Positions 23,235-32,439 are shown, counted from the stretch's first letter. The stretch is 64,000 bases of DNA from Actinomycetospora termitidis (GCF_030286555.1 NZ_JASVWF010000009.1:124001-188000), one strand, 5' to 3'. Notes: generated by a model not told the origin, from the sequence alone. Made by a program: numbers and translations.

Positions 23235-24608
23235 CTACGAGTCGGCGGCGGTGCGGCTCGGCTCCCGGCCCATGTCCGACTCGCCGATGCCGTCGACCTC
23301 GGCGAGCGGGCGGCCGGCCATGTCGCGCATGAACCACAGGACCGGGATGCCGGCGACAATCACGACGACGGTCGCGTAGATCGCCGGGGAGAGCGCGATC
23401 CCGGTGCCGGCGATGAGGCCGGTGGCGATCAGCGGTGAGAGGCCGCCGAAGAGCACCGTCGCCACGTTGTAGCCGACGGCCATCCCGGAGAAGCGCCCGA
23501 TCGCCGTGAACTGCTCCGGGACCGTCGCCGCCGCGACCGCGCTCCACCCGGCGGCCGGGATCGCCAGGAACGCCGCCCCGAACACCGCGAGGCCGGGCTC
23601 GCCCGTGGACATCAGCAGGTAGGCCGGGATCGTCGTCAGCACGATCACCCCGGTGAGCAGGGCCAGGGACGCCCGCCGGCCCCACCGGTCCGAGGCGAGC
23701 CCGATGAACGGGGTGACCACGATGGCGACCACGGCGGCCACCGTGCCCAGGGCCAGCGACCCGGCGTTCTCCAGGTTCGCGACGTCCTCGAGGTAGGTCG
23801 GGACGTAGGTGATGTTGAGGAAGTAGCTCACCGAGCCGATCGTCGAGATCGCGAAGGCGATCAGGACGGCCCGCGGCTGGCCGAGCAGCACCGCCACCAG
23901 CGGCGAGCGCCGGGCCACCGACGGGTCGACGTCGAGGGTCTCCTCCTGCGCCCGCTCGACGGTCTCGGTCTCCACCATCATGCGGCGCAGCGGGATCATG
24001 ACCAGAGCGAGGAGCCCGCCGACGACGAAGAGGACCCGCCAGCCCCACTGCTGCATCGCGTCGGGCGACAGGTTGCCCGCCAGGAGCGCGGCGATCCCGA
24101 CGGCGAGCAGGGCCCCGATCTCCGAGTTCGCGGCGGCCCAGGAGGCGGCGAAACCACGTCGGCGCGGCCCGGCCGACTCCATCAGGAACACCATGATCCC
24201 GGTGTACTCGGCGCCCACCGAGAAGCCCGCGAGGCAGCGCAGGAGCACCATCCCGACGCCGCCCCAGATCCCCACGGTCGCGTACCCGGGCAGGGCCGCG
24301 GTGCCGAGCATCGCGATCGCCATGAGGACCGCGGAGATCACCAGTGCGGCCTTGCGCCCGGTCCGGTCACCGATGTGCCCGAACACGATCGCGCCCAGCG
24401 GCCGGAACAGGAAGCCCGCGGCGCCGACCCCGAGGGTGAGGATGAGCGAACCGCTCTGGTCGCCGAAGAACTCCCGGGTCAGGATCGTCGCGACGTAGAA
24501 GTAGATCGAGAAGTCGTACCACTCGATGATCGAGCCGAAGGCGGCGACGAACATCGAACGTCGACGTCCGGCCTGGTCCGGCACGGCGTCCGCGGGTGTG
24601 GTGGACAT
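23235..24608 (-). CDS. MHS-family MFS transporter
   Basis: 457 residues. An N-terminal FGSIIEWYDFSIYFYVATIL helix with the EWYDF motif is diagnostic of the metabolite:H+ symporter (ShiA/ProP/KgtP-type) family. Motif A is FGHIGDRTGRKAALV, repeated as GLASDRWGRRASLALL in the second half; FLMESAGPRRRGFAASWAA follows the fourth helix. It lies 63 bp downstream of the OsmC gene, behind leader peptide 4, so it is probably a sulfur-regulated importer of an organic acid or zwitterion; the substrate is inference. Confidence 0.9.
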   Translation of the reverse strand: MSTTPADAVPDQAGRRRSMFVAAFGSIIEWYDFSIYFYVATILTREFFGDQSGSLILTLGVGAAGFLFRPLGAIVFGHIGDRTGRKAALVISAVLMAIAMLGTAALPGYATVGIWGGVGMVLLRCLAGFSVGAEYTGIMVFLMESAGPRRRGFAASWAAANSEIGALLAVGIAALLAGNLSPDAMQQWGWRVLFVVGGLLALVMIPLRRMMVETETVERAQEETLDVDPSVARRSPLVAVLLGQPRAVLIAFAISTIGSVSYFLNITYVPTYLEDVANLENAGSLALGTVAAVVAIVVTPFIGLASDRWGRRASLALLTGVIVLTTIPAYLLMSTGEPGLAVFGAAFLAIPAAGWSAVAAATVPEQFTAIGRFSGMAVGYNVATVLFGGLSPLIATGLIAGTGIALSPAIYATVVVIVAGIPVLWFMRDMAGRPLAEVDGIGESDMGREPSRTAADS

Positions 24609-24671
24609 GGAAGAGGGCTCCCCCCGAGGGCGTCGCCGACCGCGTCGTGGCGCGGCCGGCGACGGCGGACG

Positions 24672-25145
24672 TCAGACCGTGGCGGGCGATTCGACGCGGG
24701 TCCAGACGTTGTCGAACTCCAGCCCGCTGCGCTTGAACAGCTGCGTCACGGGGCACCGGCGCTCGGTCTCCGACACGAGCTGCGCGAACTGCTCCTCGCT
24801 GGCGTCGGTCTCGATCGTGGCGCGGACCTCGACGCGGTCGAAGTTGGCGTTGCCCTCCGCGCCGCCCACGAGCACGGCGGTGTCGAGGTCGCCGACGATG
24901 TCGAAGTTCCAGCTCGTGACGGTGATACCCAGGTCCTTCGCGACGAGGCTGCCGGTCACCTGGTTGCACGAGGTCAGGGCGCCGAGCGCGTAGAACAGCG
25001 GGCTCGGCGCGGAGTCCTGGCCGCCGAAGGCGGGGTAGGCGTCGGTCGCGAAGGCGTGCCCGCCCGCGGTCAGGTTCTGGTAGACGCCGGTGCCCTCGCC
25101 GTGGACGGCGAAGGGGACGACGGTCTCCTTGGGCTTGATGGCCAT
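24672..25145 (-). CDS. OsmC/YhfA-like family protein
   Basis: 157 residues. The OsmC fold is shown by FFALGALTSCNQVTG-like residues (actual FYALGALTSCNQVTGSLVAK), with a reactive Cys at the start of the central helix, and the second Cys in SETERRCPVTQLFKRSG. These two cysteines are the peroxide/thiol active pair of the OsmC/Ohr superfamily. A reactive-thiol role fits its control by leader peptide 4, 115 bp upstream. It is followed on the same strand by the MHS transporter. Whether it acts on organic hydroperoxides or on a sulfur species is open. Confidence 0.88.
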   Translation of the reverse strand: MAIKPKETVVPFAVHGEGTGVYQNLTAGGHAFATDAYPAFGGQDSAPSPLFYALGALTSCNQVTGSLVAKDLGITVTSWNFDIVGDLDTAVLVGGAEGNANFDRVEVRATIETDASEEQFAQLVSETERRCPVTQLFKRSGLEFDNVWTRVESPATV

Positions 25146-25259
25146 GCTGGGACTCTCCTGGGAGGTGAGGACCCGGTGCGCGGGGTCGCGGACCGGGAGA
25201 CGACGCGCCCGACGTCCGCACCGGGACGCCGGGCGGGTGCGCGGATGTGACGGGGTCGC

Positions 25260-25346
25260 TCAGGCGGTGCGGGCGGGGCGACAGCCCATCGCCGGCACGC
25301 GGCACAGGTCGAGGTGCAGGCGTCGCACCAGGCCCGGTCCGGTCAC
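25260..25346 (-). CDS. Sulfur leader peptide 4 (28 residues)
   Basis: GTG start; the peptide contains VRRLHLDLCRVPAMGCRPAR, a variant of the signature with RRLHLD in place of RRHVD, and Cys codons at residues 15 and 22. It precedes the OsmC gene. Between them, cccggtgcg (from about 25171) can pair with cgcaccggg (to about 25224), enclosing further inverted segments, so an attenuator stem is possible. Confidence 0.82.
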   Translation of the reverse strand: MTGPGLVRRLHLDLCRVPAMGCRPARTA

Positions 25347-25389
25347 GGGTTCCAGTGTGATCGTCCGCGCGCCGAGCGCAACCCCACCG

Positions 25390-26067
25390 TCAGGACAGGA
25401 GTCCGACGAGTCCCTTCGCGGCGAGGTAGAGCCCGAGGACGCCGAGCACACCGGGGACGAGGATGCGGCGGTGTCGCACCGCCCAGTCGCGGACGGCGTC
25501 GGTGGCCGACCGGGCCTGCCGAGGGCGGGTCACGCAGAGGACCAGGACCGCCGCCGGACCGCCCAGGCGCAGGACGGTGTAGACGACGACCTGCACCATC
25601 GCGCCCACCGGCCCGGCGCCGGTCTCGAGGATCGCGACGAGCCCGGCGACGTAGAACAGGCCCGGCAGATTCGTCAGGGCCCCGGCCGCGGCCGCGATCG
25701 GGATCGACGGCTCCCGCAACCGCGCGAGCAGCGCGTCGACGCGCCCGGGTCGCCGGTCGCCCCCACGGCCCGCGAGGCGGCCCGAGGCGTAGCCGGCTGC
25801 GTACCCCACCGCACCGACGCCGAGCACGAGGTCGACGATCTGCCGTCCGGCCGAGGCCTCGGCGTCCCCCGGGTCCCCGGCACCGACGGCGGGTCCGAGC
25901 CAGAGCACGACGACGGCCCCCACGGCGAGACTCACCGCGATCCCCGTGACCACGTAGGCCGCGATCGGCCGCCGCGGGTCCCGGCTGAGCAGGAACCCGG
26001 AGACGATCGCGAGCGGCGTGGCCCGGACGGCGCTGAGGAGCCCCAGGATCAGCGCCTCGATGCTCAC
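25390..26067 (-). CDS. GAP/Sap (sulfolipid-1-addressing-protein-like) membrane protein
   Basis: 225 residues, GTG start. Six hydrophobic segments with the family arrangement: ALILGLLSAVRATPLAIVSG at the N-terminus, a central loop rich in charged residues, FYVAGLVAILETGAGPVGAM and a C-terminal VPGVLGVLGLYLAAKG helix. This resembles the mycobacterial Sap/GAP proteins, small integral membrane proteins linked to lipid (sulfolipid or glycopeptidolipid) export. It is divergent from the AI-2E-type transporter. The assignment rests on topology and loose motif similarity. Confidence 0.65.
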   Translation of the reverse strand: MSIEALILGLLSAVRATPLAIVSGFLLSRDPRRPIAAYVVTGIAVSLAVGAVVVLWLGPAVGAGDPGDAEASAGRQIVDLVLGVGAVGYAAGYASGRLAGRGGDRRPGRVDALLARLREPSIPIAAAAGALTNLPGLFYVAGLVAILETGAGPVGAMVQVVVYTVLRLGGPAAVLVLCVTRPRQARSATDAVRDWAVRHRRILVPGVLGVLGLYLAAKGLVGLLS

Positions 26068-26169
26068 GGTCGGCAACCCTACGAGGCCGTCGCCCGCCGT
26101 GGCCGCCCGGTCGGTCCAACCGTGATTACGCTGTGCGCCTGCTTTCGCGCGCCGCGCCCGCCCGGCACG

Positions 26170-27252
26170 ATGATCTCCGTGACGAGCGAGCGGGGCGGGG
26201 CGGGTCCCGTCCGTCTCCCTCCGGCCCTCCTCCTGCTGCTGGGGGCCGCCGCGGCGGTCGTCGTGGCGCTGGGGGTGCGGGAGCTCGCGTGGTTGATCGG
26301 GCCGGTGCTGCTCGCGCTCGTCGTCGTGATCACGGTCCGGCCGGTGGAGGGCCTGCTCCTGCGCCGCGGCGTCCCCCGGTGGCTGGCCGTGATCGTCCTG
26401 GTCCTGCTCGTCTACGCCGTCGTCGTCGTGCTGGCGGGGGTGATCGTCGGCTCGGTCGCGCGGCTGGTGACGATCCTGCCGACCTACCGCGACGAGCTGG
26501 ACGCGGTGCTCGGCGGGGTGTTCGCGCTGCTGCGCGAGCAGGGCGTCGGGGTCGTGCCGCTCTCCGAGATCGCGTCCTCGCTCGACCTCGGTCGCCTCGC
26601 CGTCGTGCTGGGGGCGCTGCTGTCCGGGGTCACGGGCCTGGCAGGCAACGTCGTCTTCCTGCTGTCCGTCCTGCTCTTCCTCGCCATCGAGTCCGGGGGC
26701 TTCGAGGCGAAGCTCGCGGCGATCGCGTCCGCACGGCCCGACGCGGCCCGGGCCCTGCGCGACTTCGCCCGGGGCACGCGCCGGTTCCTGGTCGTGACGA
26801 CGGTGTTCGGCCTGCTGACCGCCGTCGTGGACACGGTCGTGCTCCTCGCGCTCGGGGTGCCGTTGGCGGTGCTGTGGGGGCTGCTCGCGTTCATCACCAA
26901 CTACATCCCCTACGTCGGCTTCTTCATCGGCGTCGTCCCGCCCGCCGTGCTCGCCCTGCTCGAGGGGGGCTGGTCGCGGATGGTCGTCGTCGTCCTGATC
27001 TACGTGGTGGTCAACTTCGTGCTCTGCTCGCTGGTCCAACCGCGCTTCATCGGTGACGCCGTCGGGCTCTCCCTCGTCGTCGTCTTCCTGTCGCTGGGCT
27101 TCTGGGCCTGGATGCTCGGACCGCTCGGGGCCGTGCTCGCCGTGCCGCTGACCCTGCTCACCAAGGCCGTGCTGGTGGACGCCGACCCGCGGGCGGCGTG
27201 GGTGTCGGCTCTGCTCGCCGCGCGGCCCGAACCCTCCCGGGAGCCCTCGTGA
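26170..27252 (+). CDS. AI-2E family transporter (TqsA/PerM-like)
   Basis: 360 residues from ATG (a GTG three codons later is possible). The membrane architecture is characteristic: two or three N-terminal helices, a soluble segment TILPTYRDELDAVLGGVFAL, then a cluster of helices containing VLWGLLAFITNYIPYVGFFI, a signature region of this family, and the C-terminal SLVQPRFIGDAVGLSLVVVF. Members export autoinducer-2 or act as Na+/H+ antiporters; the substrate here is unknown. The last codons overlap the patatin gene start (GTGA). Confidence 0.9.
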   Translation: MISVTSERGGAGPVRLPPALLLLLGAAAAVVVALGVRELAWLIGPVLLALVVVITVRPVEGLLLRRGVPRWLAVIVLVLLVYAVVVVLAGVIVGSVARLVTILPTYRDELDAVLGGVFALLREQGVGVVPLSEIASSLDLGRLAVVLGALLSGVTGLAGNVVFLLSVLLFLAIESGGFEAKLAAIASARPDAARALRDFARGTRRFLVVTTVFGLLTAVVDTVVLLALGVPLAVLWGLLAFITNYIPYVGFFIGVVPPAVLALLEGGWSRMVVVVLIYVVVNFVLCSLVQPRFIGDAVGLSLVVVFLSLGFWAWMLGPLGAVLAVPLTLLTKAVLVDADPRAAWVSALLAARPEPSREPS

Positions 27253-28520
27253 CCATCTCCGTGCCGCGGCGGCTCGCCCTCGCGTGCCAGGGCGGCGGCA
27301 GCCACACCGCCTTCTCCGCGGGCGCGCTGGCCCGCTTCTTCGACGTCGGCGCGGTGACCGCCGGGGAGGTCGTCGGGATCAGCGGCACGTCGGGCGGGGC
27401 GATCAACGCGCTGATCACGTGGTCGTGCCTGGTCCGCGGTCGTCCTGACGAGGTGGGGGACGCGCTCGCCGGCTTTTGGGCCGACAACGCGGCGTCCGGC
27501 CCGCTCGAGCGGTGGCTCAACGTCGTCATGGTGGGCGCCGGGGTCGGCCAGAACCTCGGTCTGGTCCCGCCGCTGAACCCGCACCTCCTCCCGCCCGCGC
27601 TGGACGGCCGTGAGGAGTTCCGGCGCCTGCTGCGCCGCCACGTCGACTTCGACGCGCTCCCGGTCGACAGCGAGGGACGGCACCCGCGCCTGGTGCTCGG
27701 CGCCGTGGAGATCCTGAGCGGCCGCTTCCGGGCCTTCGACAGCCGCCGCGACCGCATCACGCCCGACACGGTGCTCGCCTCCGCCGCGATCCCGACCCTG
27801 TTCCGGGGCATCCGGGTCGGCGACGGGGTGCACTGGGACGGGCTGTTCTCGCAGAACCCGCCGGTCTCCCAGCTCGTCGACGACCGTCCCGACGAGCTGT
27901 GGGTGCTCCAGATCAACCCGAGCCGGATCGACCGCGAGCCCCGCACCACCCTGGACATCGCGGAGCGGCGCAACGAGCTCGCCGGCAACCTCTCGCTGAA
28001 CCAGGAGCTGCACGGCATCGAGCGCACGGACCGTCTGCTCGAGTCCGGCGCCCTCCGGCCGGACAGCGGCTACCGCCCGATCATGGTCCGGGTCCTGGAG
28101 ATGCCCCGCGTCCCCGACCTGCTCGGCGCGGCCTCGAAGCTGAACCGCGACCCGGCGTTCCTGGCCCGGCTCCGCCGGGACGGTGCGACGCAGGCCGACC
28201 GCTTCCTCGTCGGGATCGGGTTCGAGAAGGCGTGGCTCGACGGGGACGTGTCCGGCCTGGAGAAGCTGCTCCTCGGCGCGTCGATCACGGTGTCCGCGCC
28301 CTTCGAGCCTCTCGCCGGCGATCCCGTGCACGCCGCCGCCGAGCTCCTGGCTCGCGACGTCACGGTCGACGTCACGCGCAAGCAGCTCGCCGGCGCCGAG
28401 CTGACGTGGTCGGTGCGGGTGACCCGCCCGGACGGCACGCGGGTGGAGGGCGCGGCGACCGCGACCGTGGCCGACGACGGCATCGCCACCTTCCGACTGG
28501 GGCCCGCCGACGAGGCCTGA
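27249..28520 (+). CDS. Patatin-like phospholipase/acyl hydrolase
   Basis: 423 residues from the GTG overlapping the previous stop by four bases. The patatin fold is complete: oxyanion-hole loop LACQGGGSHTAFSAGAL, nucleophile elbow GISGTSGGAINALI (Ser in GTSGG), and catalytic Asp in GVHWDGLFSQNPPV. The C-terminal 100 residues form a separate domain with beta character (ELTWSVRVTRPDGTRV). It probably hydrolyses phospholipids or acyl esters in the cytosol or at the membrane. Coupling to the AI-2E-type transporter suggests a joint role, not identified. Confidence 0.9.
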   Translation: MTISVPRRLALACQGGGSHTAFSAGALARFFDVGAVTAGEVVGISGTSGGAINALITWSCLVRGRPDEVGDALAGFWADNAASGPLERWLNVVMVGAGVGQNLGLVPPLNPHLLPPALDGREEFRRLLRRHVDFDALPVDSEGRHPRLVLGAVEILSGRFRAFDSRRDRITPDTVLASAAIPTLFRGIRVGDGVHWDGLFSQNPPVSQLVDDRPDELWVLQINPSRIDREPRTTLDIAERRNELAGNLSLNQELHGIERTDRLLESGALRPDSGYRPIMVRVLEMPRVPDLLGAASKLNRDPAFLARLRRDGATQADRFLVGIGFEKAWLDGDVSGLEKLLLGASITVSAPFEPLAGDPVHAAAELLARDVTVDVTRKQLAGAELTWSVRVTRPDGTRVEGAATATVADDGIATFRLGPADEA

Positions 28521-28523
28521 CCC

Positions 28524-29597
28524 TCAGCGCAGCAGCGGCAGCACGCCCTCGCCGAACTGGTAGGCCTCCTCCAGGTGCGGGTAGCCGGACATCACGAACT
28601 CGTCGATCCCGAGATCGTGGTACTCGGCGATCCGCTCGGCGACCTGCTCGTGGCTCCCGACGAGGGCCGTCCCCGCGCCCCCGCGGACCAGGCCGATCCC
28701 GGCCCACAGGTTGGGACTGATCTCGAGCGAGTCGGTGGACCCGCCGTGCAGCGCGAGCATCCGCTGCTGGCCGACCGACTGGCTCGTGCGCAGGGTGGCC
28801 TGCGCCCGCTCGATCGCCGCGGGGTCGAGGGCGTCGAGCATGCGCTGCGCCTCGGCCCAGGCCTGCTCGGCGGTGTCGCGGGTGATGACGTGCAGCCGGA
28901 TGCCGAAGCGGATCGGCCGTTCGAGTTCGTCGGCGAGCTTGCGGACCCGGCCGATCTTCTCCGCGACCCCGGCGGGCGGCTCGCCCCAGGTCAGGTAGAC
29001 GTCGGCGTGCCGGGCGGCGACGGGCAGGGCCGCGTCCGAGGAGCCGCCGAAGTAGATCGGCGGCGTCGGCTCCGGCGGGGCGTAGGTGGAGGCGCCGACG
29101 ACGCGGTAGTGCTCGCCCTCGACGTCGAACGGCTCCGTGCCCCAGGCGCCCCGCAGCACCGTCAGGAACTCGTCGGTGCGGGCGTAGCGGGCGTCGTGGT
29201 CGGCCCAGTCGCCGAAGCGCTGCTGCTCGACCGCGTCGCCGCCGGTGACGATGTTCAGCATCAGCCGGCCGTCGGAGATGCGCTGATAGGTCGACGCCTG
29301 CTGGGCGGCGAGGGTGGGGGAGATGACGCCGGGGCGGAACGCCACGAGGTAGCGCAGCCGGCGGGTCTCGCGCAGCAGGGCCGCCGTCGTGATCCAGGCG
29401 TCCTCGCAGAACGAGCCCGTCGGCGTCAGGACCCCCTCGTACCCGAGGTGCTCGGCCGCGCGCGCGACCTGGGCCAGGTAGTCGATGTCGGCGCCGCGGG
29501 AGGCGTCGCCGATGTCGCCGCGGTCGGCGTGGCGGCGGGCCACGATGCCGCGGGCATCGCCCGAGGTGGGCAGGAACCAGTGCGGGACGATGGTCAT
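28524..29597 (-). CDS. ssuD: FMNH2-dependent alkanesulfonate monooxygenase (SsuD-like)
   Basis: 357 residues. SsuD landmarks: HWFLPTSGD near the N-terminus, HLGYEGVLTPTGSFCEDAWI with the conserved Cys, FRPGVISPTLAAQQASTYQR, SDGRLMLNIVTGGDAVEQ and PPIYFGGSSDAALPVAARHA. The enzyme desulfonates alkanesulfonates to aldehyde and sulfite with reduced FMN. It closes the operon ssuC-ssuB-ssuA-ssuD, but is separated from ssuA by 54 bp filled with palindromic repeat copy 2, which may reduce its expression relative to the transporter. No SsuE reductase is nearby. Confidence 0.93.
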   Translation of the reverse strand: MTIVPHWFLPTSGDARGIVARRHADRGDIGDASRGADIDYLAQVARAAEHLGYEGVLTPTGSFCEDAWITTAALLRETRRLRYLVAFRPGVISPTLAAQQASTYQRISDGRLMLNIVTGGDAVEQQRFGDWADHDARYARTDEFLTVLRGAWGTEPFDVEGEHYRVVGASTYAPPEPTPPIYFGGSSDAALPVAARHADVYLTWGEPPAGVAEKIGRVRKLADELERPIRFGIRLHVITRDTAEQAWAEAQRMLDALDPAAIERAQATLRTSQSVGQQRMLALHGGSTDSLEISPNLWAGIGLVRGGAGTALVGSHEQVAERIAEYHDLGIDEFVMSGYPHLEEAYQFGEGVLPLLR

Positions 29598-29612
29598 GGT
29601 GTGCGCTCCGTG

Positions 29613-29672
29613 CAGGTGAGCACTCGTTGTCGCTATAGCGACGATGAGTGCTCACGTGGGCGGAGCCCACCT
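29613..29672. repeat. 60-bp palindromic intergenic repeat, copy 2
   Basis: Same plan as copy 1 at 2588: caggtgagcac (29613) pairs with gtgctcac (29648), inner tcgttgtcgc/gcgacga around tata, then the hairpin gtgggcggagcccac. It lies inside an operon, between ssuA and ssuD, and supplies the last codons (RRWAPPT) and stop of ssuA on the minus strand, as copy 1 does for the crotonase gene. Confidence 0.85.
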
Positions 29673-30647
29673 CCTTCCCGAGTCGAATCGGCGGTCGATC
29701 ACGTCGGCGAAGCGGACCCGGCCGGGGATCACCCCGGCGTCGGAGAACGCGTCCGCGAGGTCCTGTTGCGAGGCGACGAGCGTCTCGTCCATGGGCACCG
29801 GGAGGTCCGGGCCGCGGTCGGTGGCGATCGTCGTGACGGCGATCGGCAGCTTCGTCTCCGCGCTCCACGACCGCGCGCGTTCCGGACGGTGGGTGTCGGA
29901 GAAGCGCATGGCGGCGTCGACGCGGCGGAGGTAGTCGTCGAGGGCGGCCTGGGTCCGCGGGTCGGCGAGGGTCTGGTTGCTCGCCACCTGGAACGAGTAG
30001 CCGTTGGCGGTCCCGGTGCCGTCGGCCAGGATCCGCGCGCCGGTCTCGAGCTGGGCCTGCGCGGTGTAGGGGTCCCACACGGCCCACGCGTCGATCTGGC
30101 CCTGCTTGAACGCGCCGTAGGCGTCGGCGGGGGAGAGGTAGGTCGGATCGACGTCGTCGATGGTCAACCCGGCCGCGCGCAGGGTCAGCAGCAGCTGCCC
30201 GTGCGCGGACGTGCCCTTCCCGACGGCGATGCGCTGGTCCCGGAGGTCGTTCACCGCGCGGATCGGCGAGTCCCGCGGCACGAGGATCGCATCGCTGACC
30301 ACGTTGCCGCGCGCCGCGGCCACGAGCTGCACGCGCGCCTTCGCGGCCGCCGCGAAGATCACCGGTGTGTTCCCGACGTACCCGACGTCGATCGCCCCGG
30401 CTCGCGCCGCCTCGATCAGCGGCGGGCCGGCGCTGAAGGTCGTCCACTCCACGCGGTAGGGCGCTCCCGCCAGCCCTTTCGCGGCCTTCAGCAGGGACTG
30501 GATGCCGCCCTTCTGGTCACCGACGCGCAGCACGACCCCGGTCGGGTCGGCCGGCGGCTGGACCGGAGGGCGCGAGATCGGCACCGCCGAGCAGCCGGCC
30601 AGGACCGCCGTCGTCCCGAGCCCGAGCAGGAACGCCCTACGCCGCAC
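29652..30647 (-). CDS. ssuA: Sulfonate-type substrate-binding lipoprotein (SsuA-like, second system)
   Basis: 331 residues from the GTG overlapping ssuB by 11 bp. A Tat-like or Sec lipoprotein signal, VRRRAFLLGLGTTAVLAGC, is followed by an SsuA-type domain: LRVGDQKGGIQSLLKAAKGL, AIDVGYVGNTPVIFAAA, RIAVGKGTSAHGQLL and KQGQIDAWAVWDPYTAQAQ. The twin-Arg signal suggests export of a folded lipoprotein. The C-terminus is set by repeat copy 2. Paired with its own SsuB, SsuC and SsuD. Confidence 0.9.
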   Translation of the reverse strand: MRRRAFLLGLGTTAVLAGCSAVPISRPPVQPPADPTGVVLRVGDQKGGIQSLLKAAKGLAGAPYRVEWTTFSAGPPLIEAARAGAIDVGYVGNTPVIFAAAAKARVQLVAAARGNVVSDAILVPRDSPIRAVNDLRDQRIAVGKGTSAHGQLLLTLRAAGLTIDDVDPTYLSPADAYGAFKQGQIDAWAVWDPYTAQAQLETGARILADGTGTANGYSFQVASNQTLADPRTQAALDDYLRRVDAAMRFSDTHRPERARSWSAETKLPIAVTTIATDRGPDLPVPMDETLVASQQDLADAFSDAGVIPGRVRFADVIDRRFDSGRRWAPPT

Positions 30648-31344
30648 CGTCGACCACCCCGAGCTCGGAGAGGACGGTCGCGCGCAGGGCGGCAACGTCG
30701 GTCCGCGGCCGTGGCCCCGGCGCGTGGTCGGCGACGATCCGGCCCTCGTCGAGCACCAGCACCCGGTCGGCGAGCACGATCGCCTCGTCGACGTCGTGGG
30801 TGACCAGCAGGATCCCGGGGCGGTGGCGTTCCCACAGGTCCAGCACCAGGTCGTGCATCGCGATCCGCGTCAACGCGTCGAGGGCACCGAACGGCTCGTC
30901 GAGCAGCAGCAGGCCCGGTTCCCGGACGAGGGCCCGGGCCAGCGACGCGCGCTGCGCCTCACCGCCGGAGAGCGTCAGCGGCCAGGCGTCGGCGCGCTCG
31001 GCGAGCCCGACCTCGCCCAGCACGCGGTCGACGTCCGTGTCCGTCCGCAGGCCCAGCGCCACGTTGTCCCGCACGCTGCGCCACGGCAGCAGCCGGGGCT
31101 CCTGGAACGCGACCGCCACCGACGACGGCACCGACACCGACCCGGCGTCGGGAACGTCCAGGCCGGCCAGGACCCGCAGCAACGTCGACTTCCCGGACCC
31201 GCTGCGCCCGAGCAGGGCGACGAACTCGCCCGCGTCGACGGTGAGGTCGAGGCCGTCGAGGACCCGCCGTCCGGAGAACTCCCGGACCAGCCCGCTCACC
31301 TGCGCGGCACTGCTCCCCGTCGCTGCGCTCGCCCGGGCGCTCAC
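30637..31344 (-). CDS. ssuB: Sulfonate-type ABC transporter ATP-binding protein (SsuB-like, second system)
   Basis: 235 residues, GTG start in a 4-bp overlap with ssuC. Walker A GRSGSGKST, Q-loop VAFQEPRLLPWRSVRDN, signature LSGGEAQRA, Walker B LLLDEPFGALDA, H-loop LLVTHDVDEAIVLADRV. The QEPRLLPW and FGALDA forms place it in the SsuB/TauB class. It overlaps ssuA by 11 bp; the three genes are translationally linked. Confidence 0.93.
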   Translation of the reverse strand: MSARASAATGSSAAQVSGLVREFSGRRVLDGLDLTVDAGEFVALLGRSGSGKSTLLRVLAGLDVPDAGSVSVPSSVAVAFQEPRLLPWRSVRDNVALGLRTDTDVDRVLGEVGLAERADAWPLTLSGGEAQRASLARALVREPGLLLLDEPFGALDALTRIAMHDLVLDLWERHRPGILLVTHDVDEAIVLADRVLVLDEGRIVADHAPGPRPRTDVAALRATVLSELGVVDGAA

Positions 31345-32150
31345 GACCGCCACCGCAGCGCGCGCTTCTCGATGCGCCGCACGAGCGCGTCCGTCCCGAG
31401 GCCGAGCAGGGCGTAGACGACGAGCCCGACCACGATCACGTCCGTGCGCAGGAACTCCCGCGCGTCCATGATCAGGTAGCCGAGCCCGGAGTCGGCCGAC
31501 ACGGTCTCCGCGACCACCAGCGAGAGCCACGCGATCCCGAGCGAGAGCCGCAGCCCGGTCAGCGCCGAGGGCAGGGCGCCGGGGATCACGACGTGGCGCA
31601 GCACCTCGCGCCGGTCGAACCCGGACACCTGCGCCATCTCGAGCAGCTTCGGGTCGACGCCACGGACGCCGGCGTGGACGTTGAGGTAGATCGGGAACAG
31701 CACCCCGAGCGCGACGAGCAGGATCTTCGGCGTCTCCTGCACCCCGAACCACAGGATGAACAGCGGGACCAGGGCCAGGTGCGGCAGCGTGCGCAGCATC
31801 TGCACCGGCGGGTCGATGATCAGGCCGCCCCAGCGCGAGAGCCCGGACCAGACGCCCAGCACCACGCCGAGGACGGCGCCGAGCGCGAACCCGACGACCA
31901 CGCGGACCAGCGAGACGAGCAGTCCCTCGGGGAGCTCGCCGGAGAGCGTGACGTCCCACGCGGCCTGCACGACCCGGATCGGTGAGGCGAGCTCGTCCTC
32001 GGCGAGCAGTCCGGTGCTCGACGCGAGCTGCCAGATCACGAGGATCGCGACCGGGGAGATCCAGCGTTGCCAGGCTCTGCCGGGTTCCTGACGACGGGGC
32101 GGTGCGGTCTCGACGGCGCGCGCGGGCGCGCCCGGGAGGGTGGTGGACAC
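31341..32150 (-). CDS. ssuC: Sulfonate-type ABC transporter permease (SsuC-like, second system)
   Basis: 269 residues from the GTG preceded at good distance by GGAG. Six helices, with FILWFGVQETPKILLVALGV, the EAA loop MAQVSGFDRREVLRHVVIPGALP and LRLSLGIAWLSLVVAETVSA typical of SsuC. First structural gene of the ssuCBAD operon; leader peptide 5 ends 41 bp upstream. Confidence 0.93.
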   Translation of the reverse strand: MSTTLPGAPARAVETAPPRRQEPGRAWQRWISPVAILVIWQLASSTGLLAEDELASPIRVVQAAWDVTLSGELPEGLLVSLVRVVVGFALGAVLGVVLGVWSGLSRWGGLIIDPPVQMLRTLPHLALVPLFILWFGVQETPKILLVALGVLFPIYLNVHAGVRGVDPKLLEMAQVSGFDRREVLRHVVIPGALPSALTGLRLSLGIAWLSLVVAETVSADSGLGYLIMDAREFLRTDVIVVGLVVYALLGLGTDALVRRIEKRALRWRS

Positions 32151-32190
32151 ACGGGCTCCGGGGGGTTCGGGCGGCGAGGGTCGGCGTGTC

Positions 32191-32265
32191 CTACCGACAG
32201 GTCGCGGCGTCGAGGCGCATGAGGTCGACGTGGCGACGCCACGCGAACCGCCAGCCCCGGAGCAT
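32191..32265 (-). CDS. Sulfur leader peptide 5 (24 residues)
   Basis: ATG start; the peptide ends FAWRRHVDLMRLDAATCR-stop, with the full RRHVDL signature and one Cys codon next to last. It heads the ssuCBAD operon. No strong hairpin was found between the leader stop and ssuC, so control here may act through translation coupling or a weaker structure. Confidence 0.87.
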   Translation of the reverse strand: MLRGWRFAWRRHVDLMRLDAATCR

Positions 32266-32405
32266 GCCCCGATCGTGCGGAACCGGGCGCCGGGTCGCAA
32301 GTGGAGCGTGACGTGGCCCGCCGTCGGGCCCGGTGATCATCGAGCACCTGGGGTCGTCGGCCCGCCCGTCCCGCCGCCGAGAGTGCTCGCTCGTCCGGCG
32401 CGCGA

Positions 32406-32439
32406 ACGCCCGGCCCCACCGTGGGGTGGGGCCGGGCGT
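32406..32439 (-). terminator. Terminator hairpin after the first DUF6777-like gene
   Basis: acgcccggccccacc (32406-32420), loop gtgg, ggtggggccgggcgt (32425-32439): perfect 15-bp arms, 15 bases after the stop of the gene at 32455-34263. It also shields the leader of the ssu operon from read-through. Confidence 0.8.
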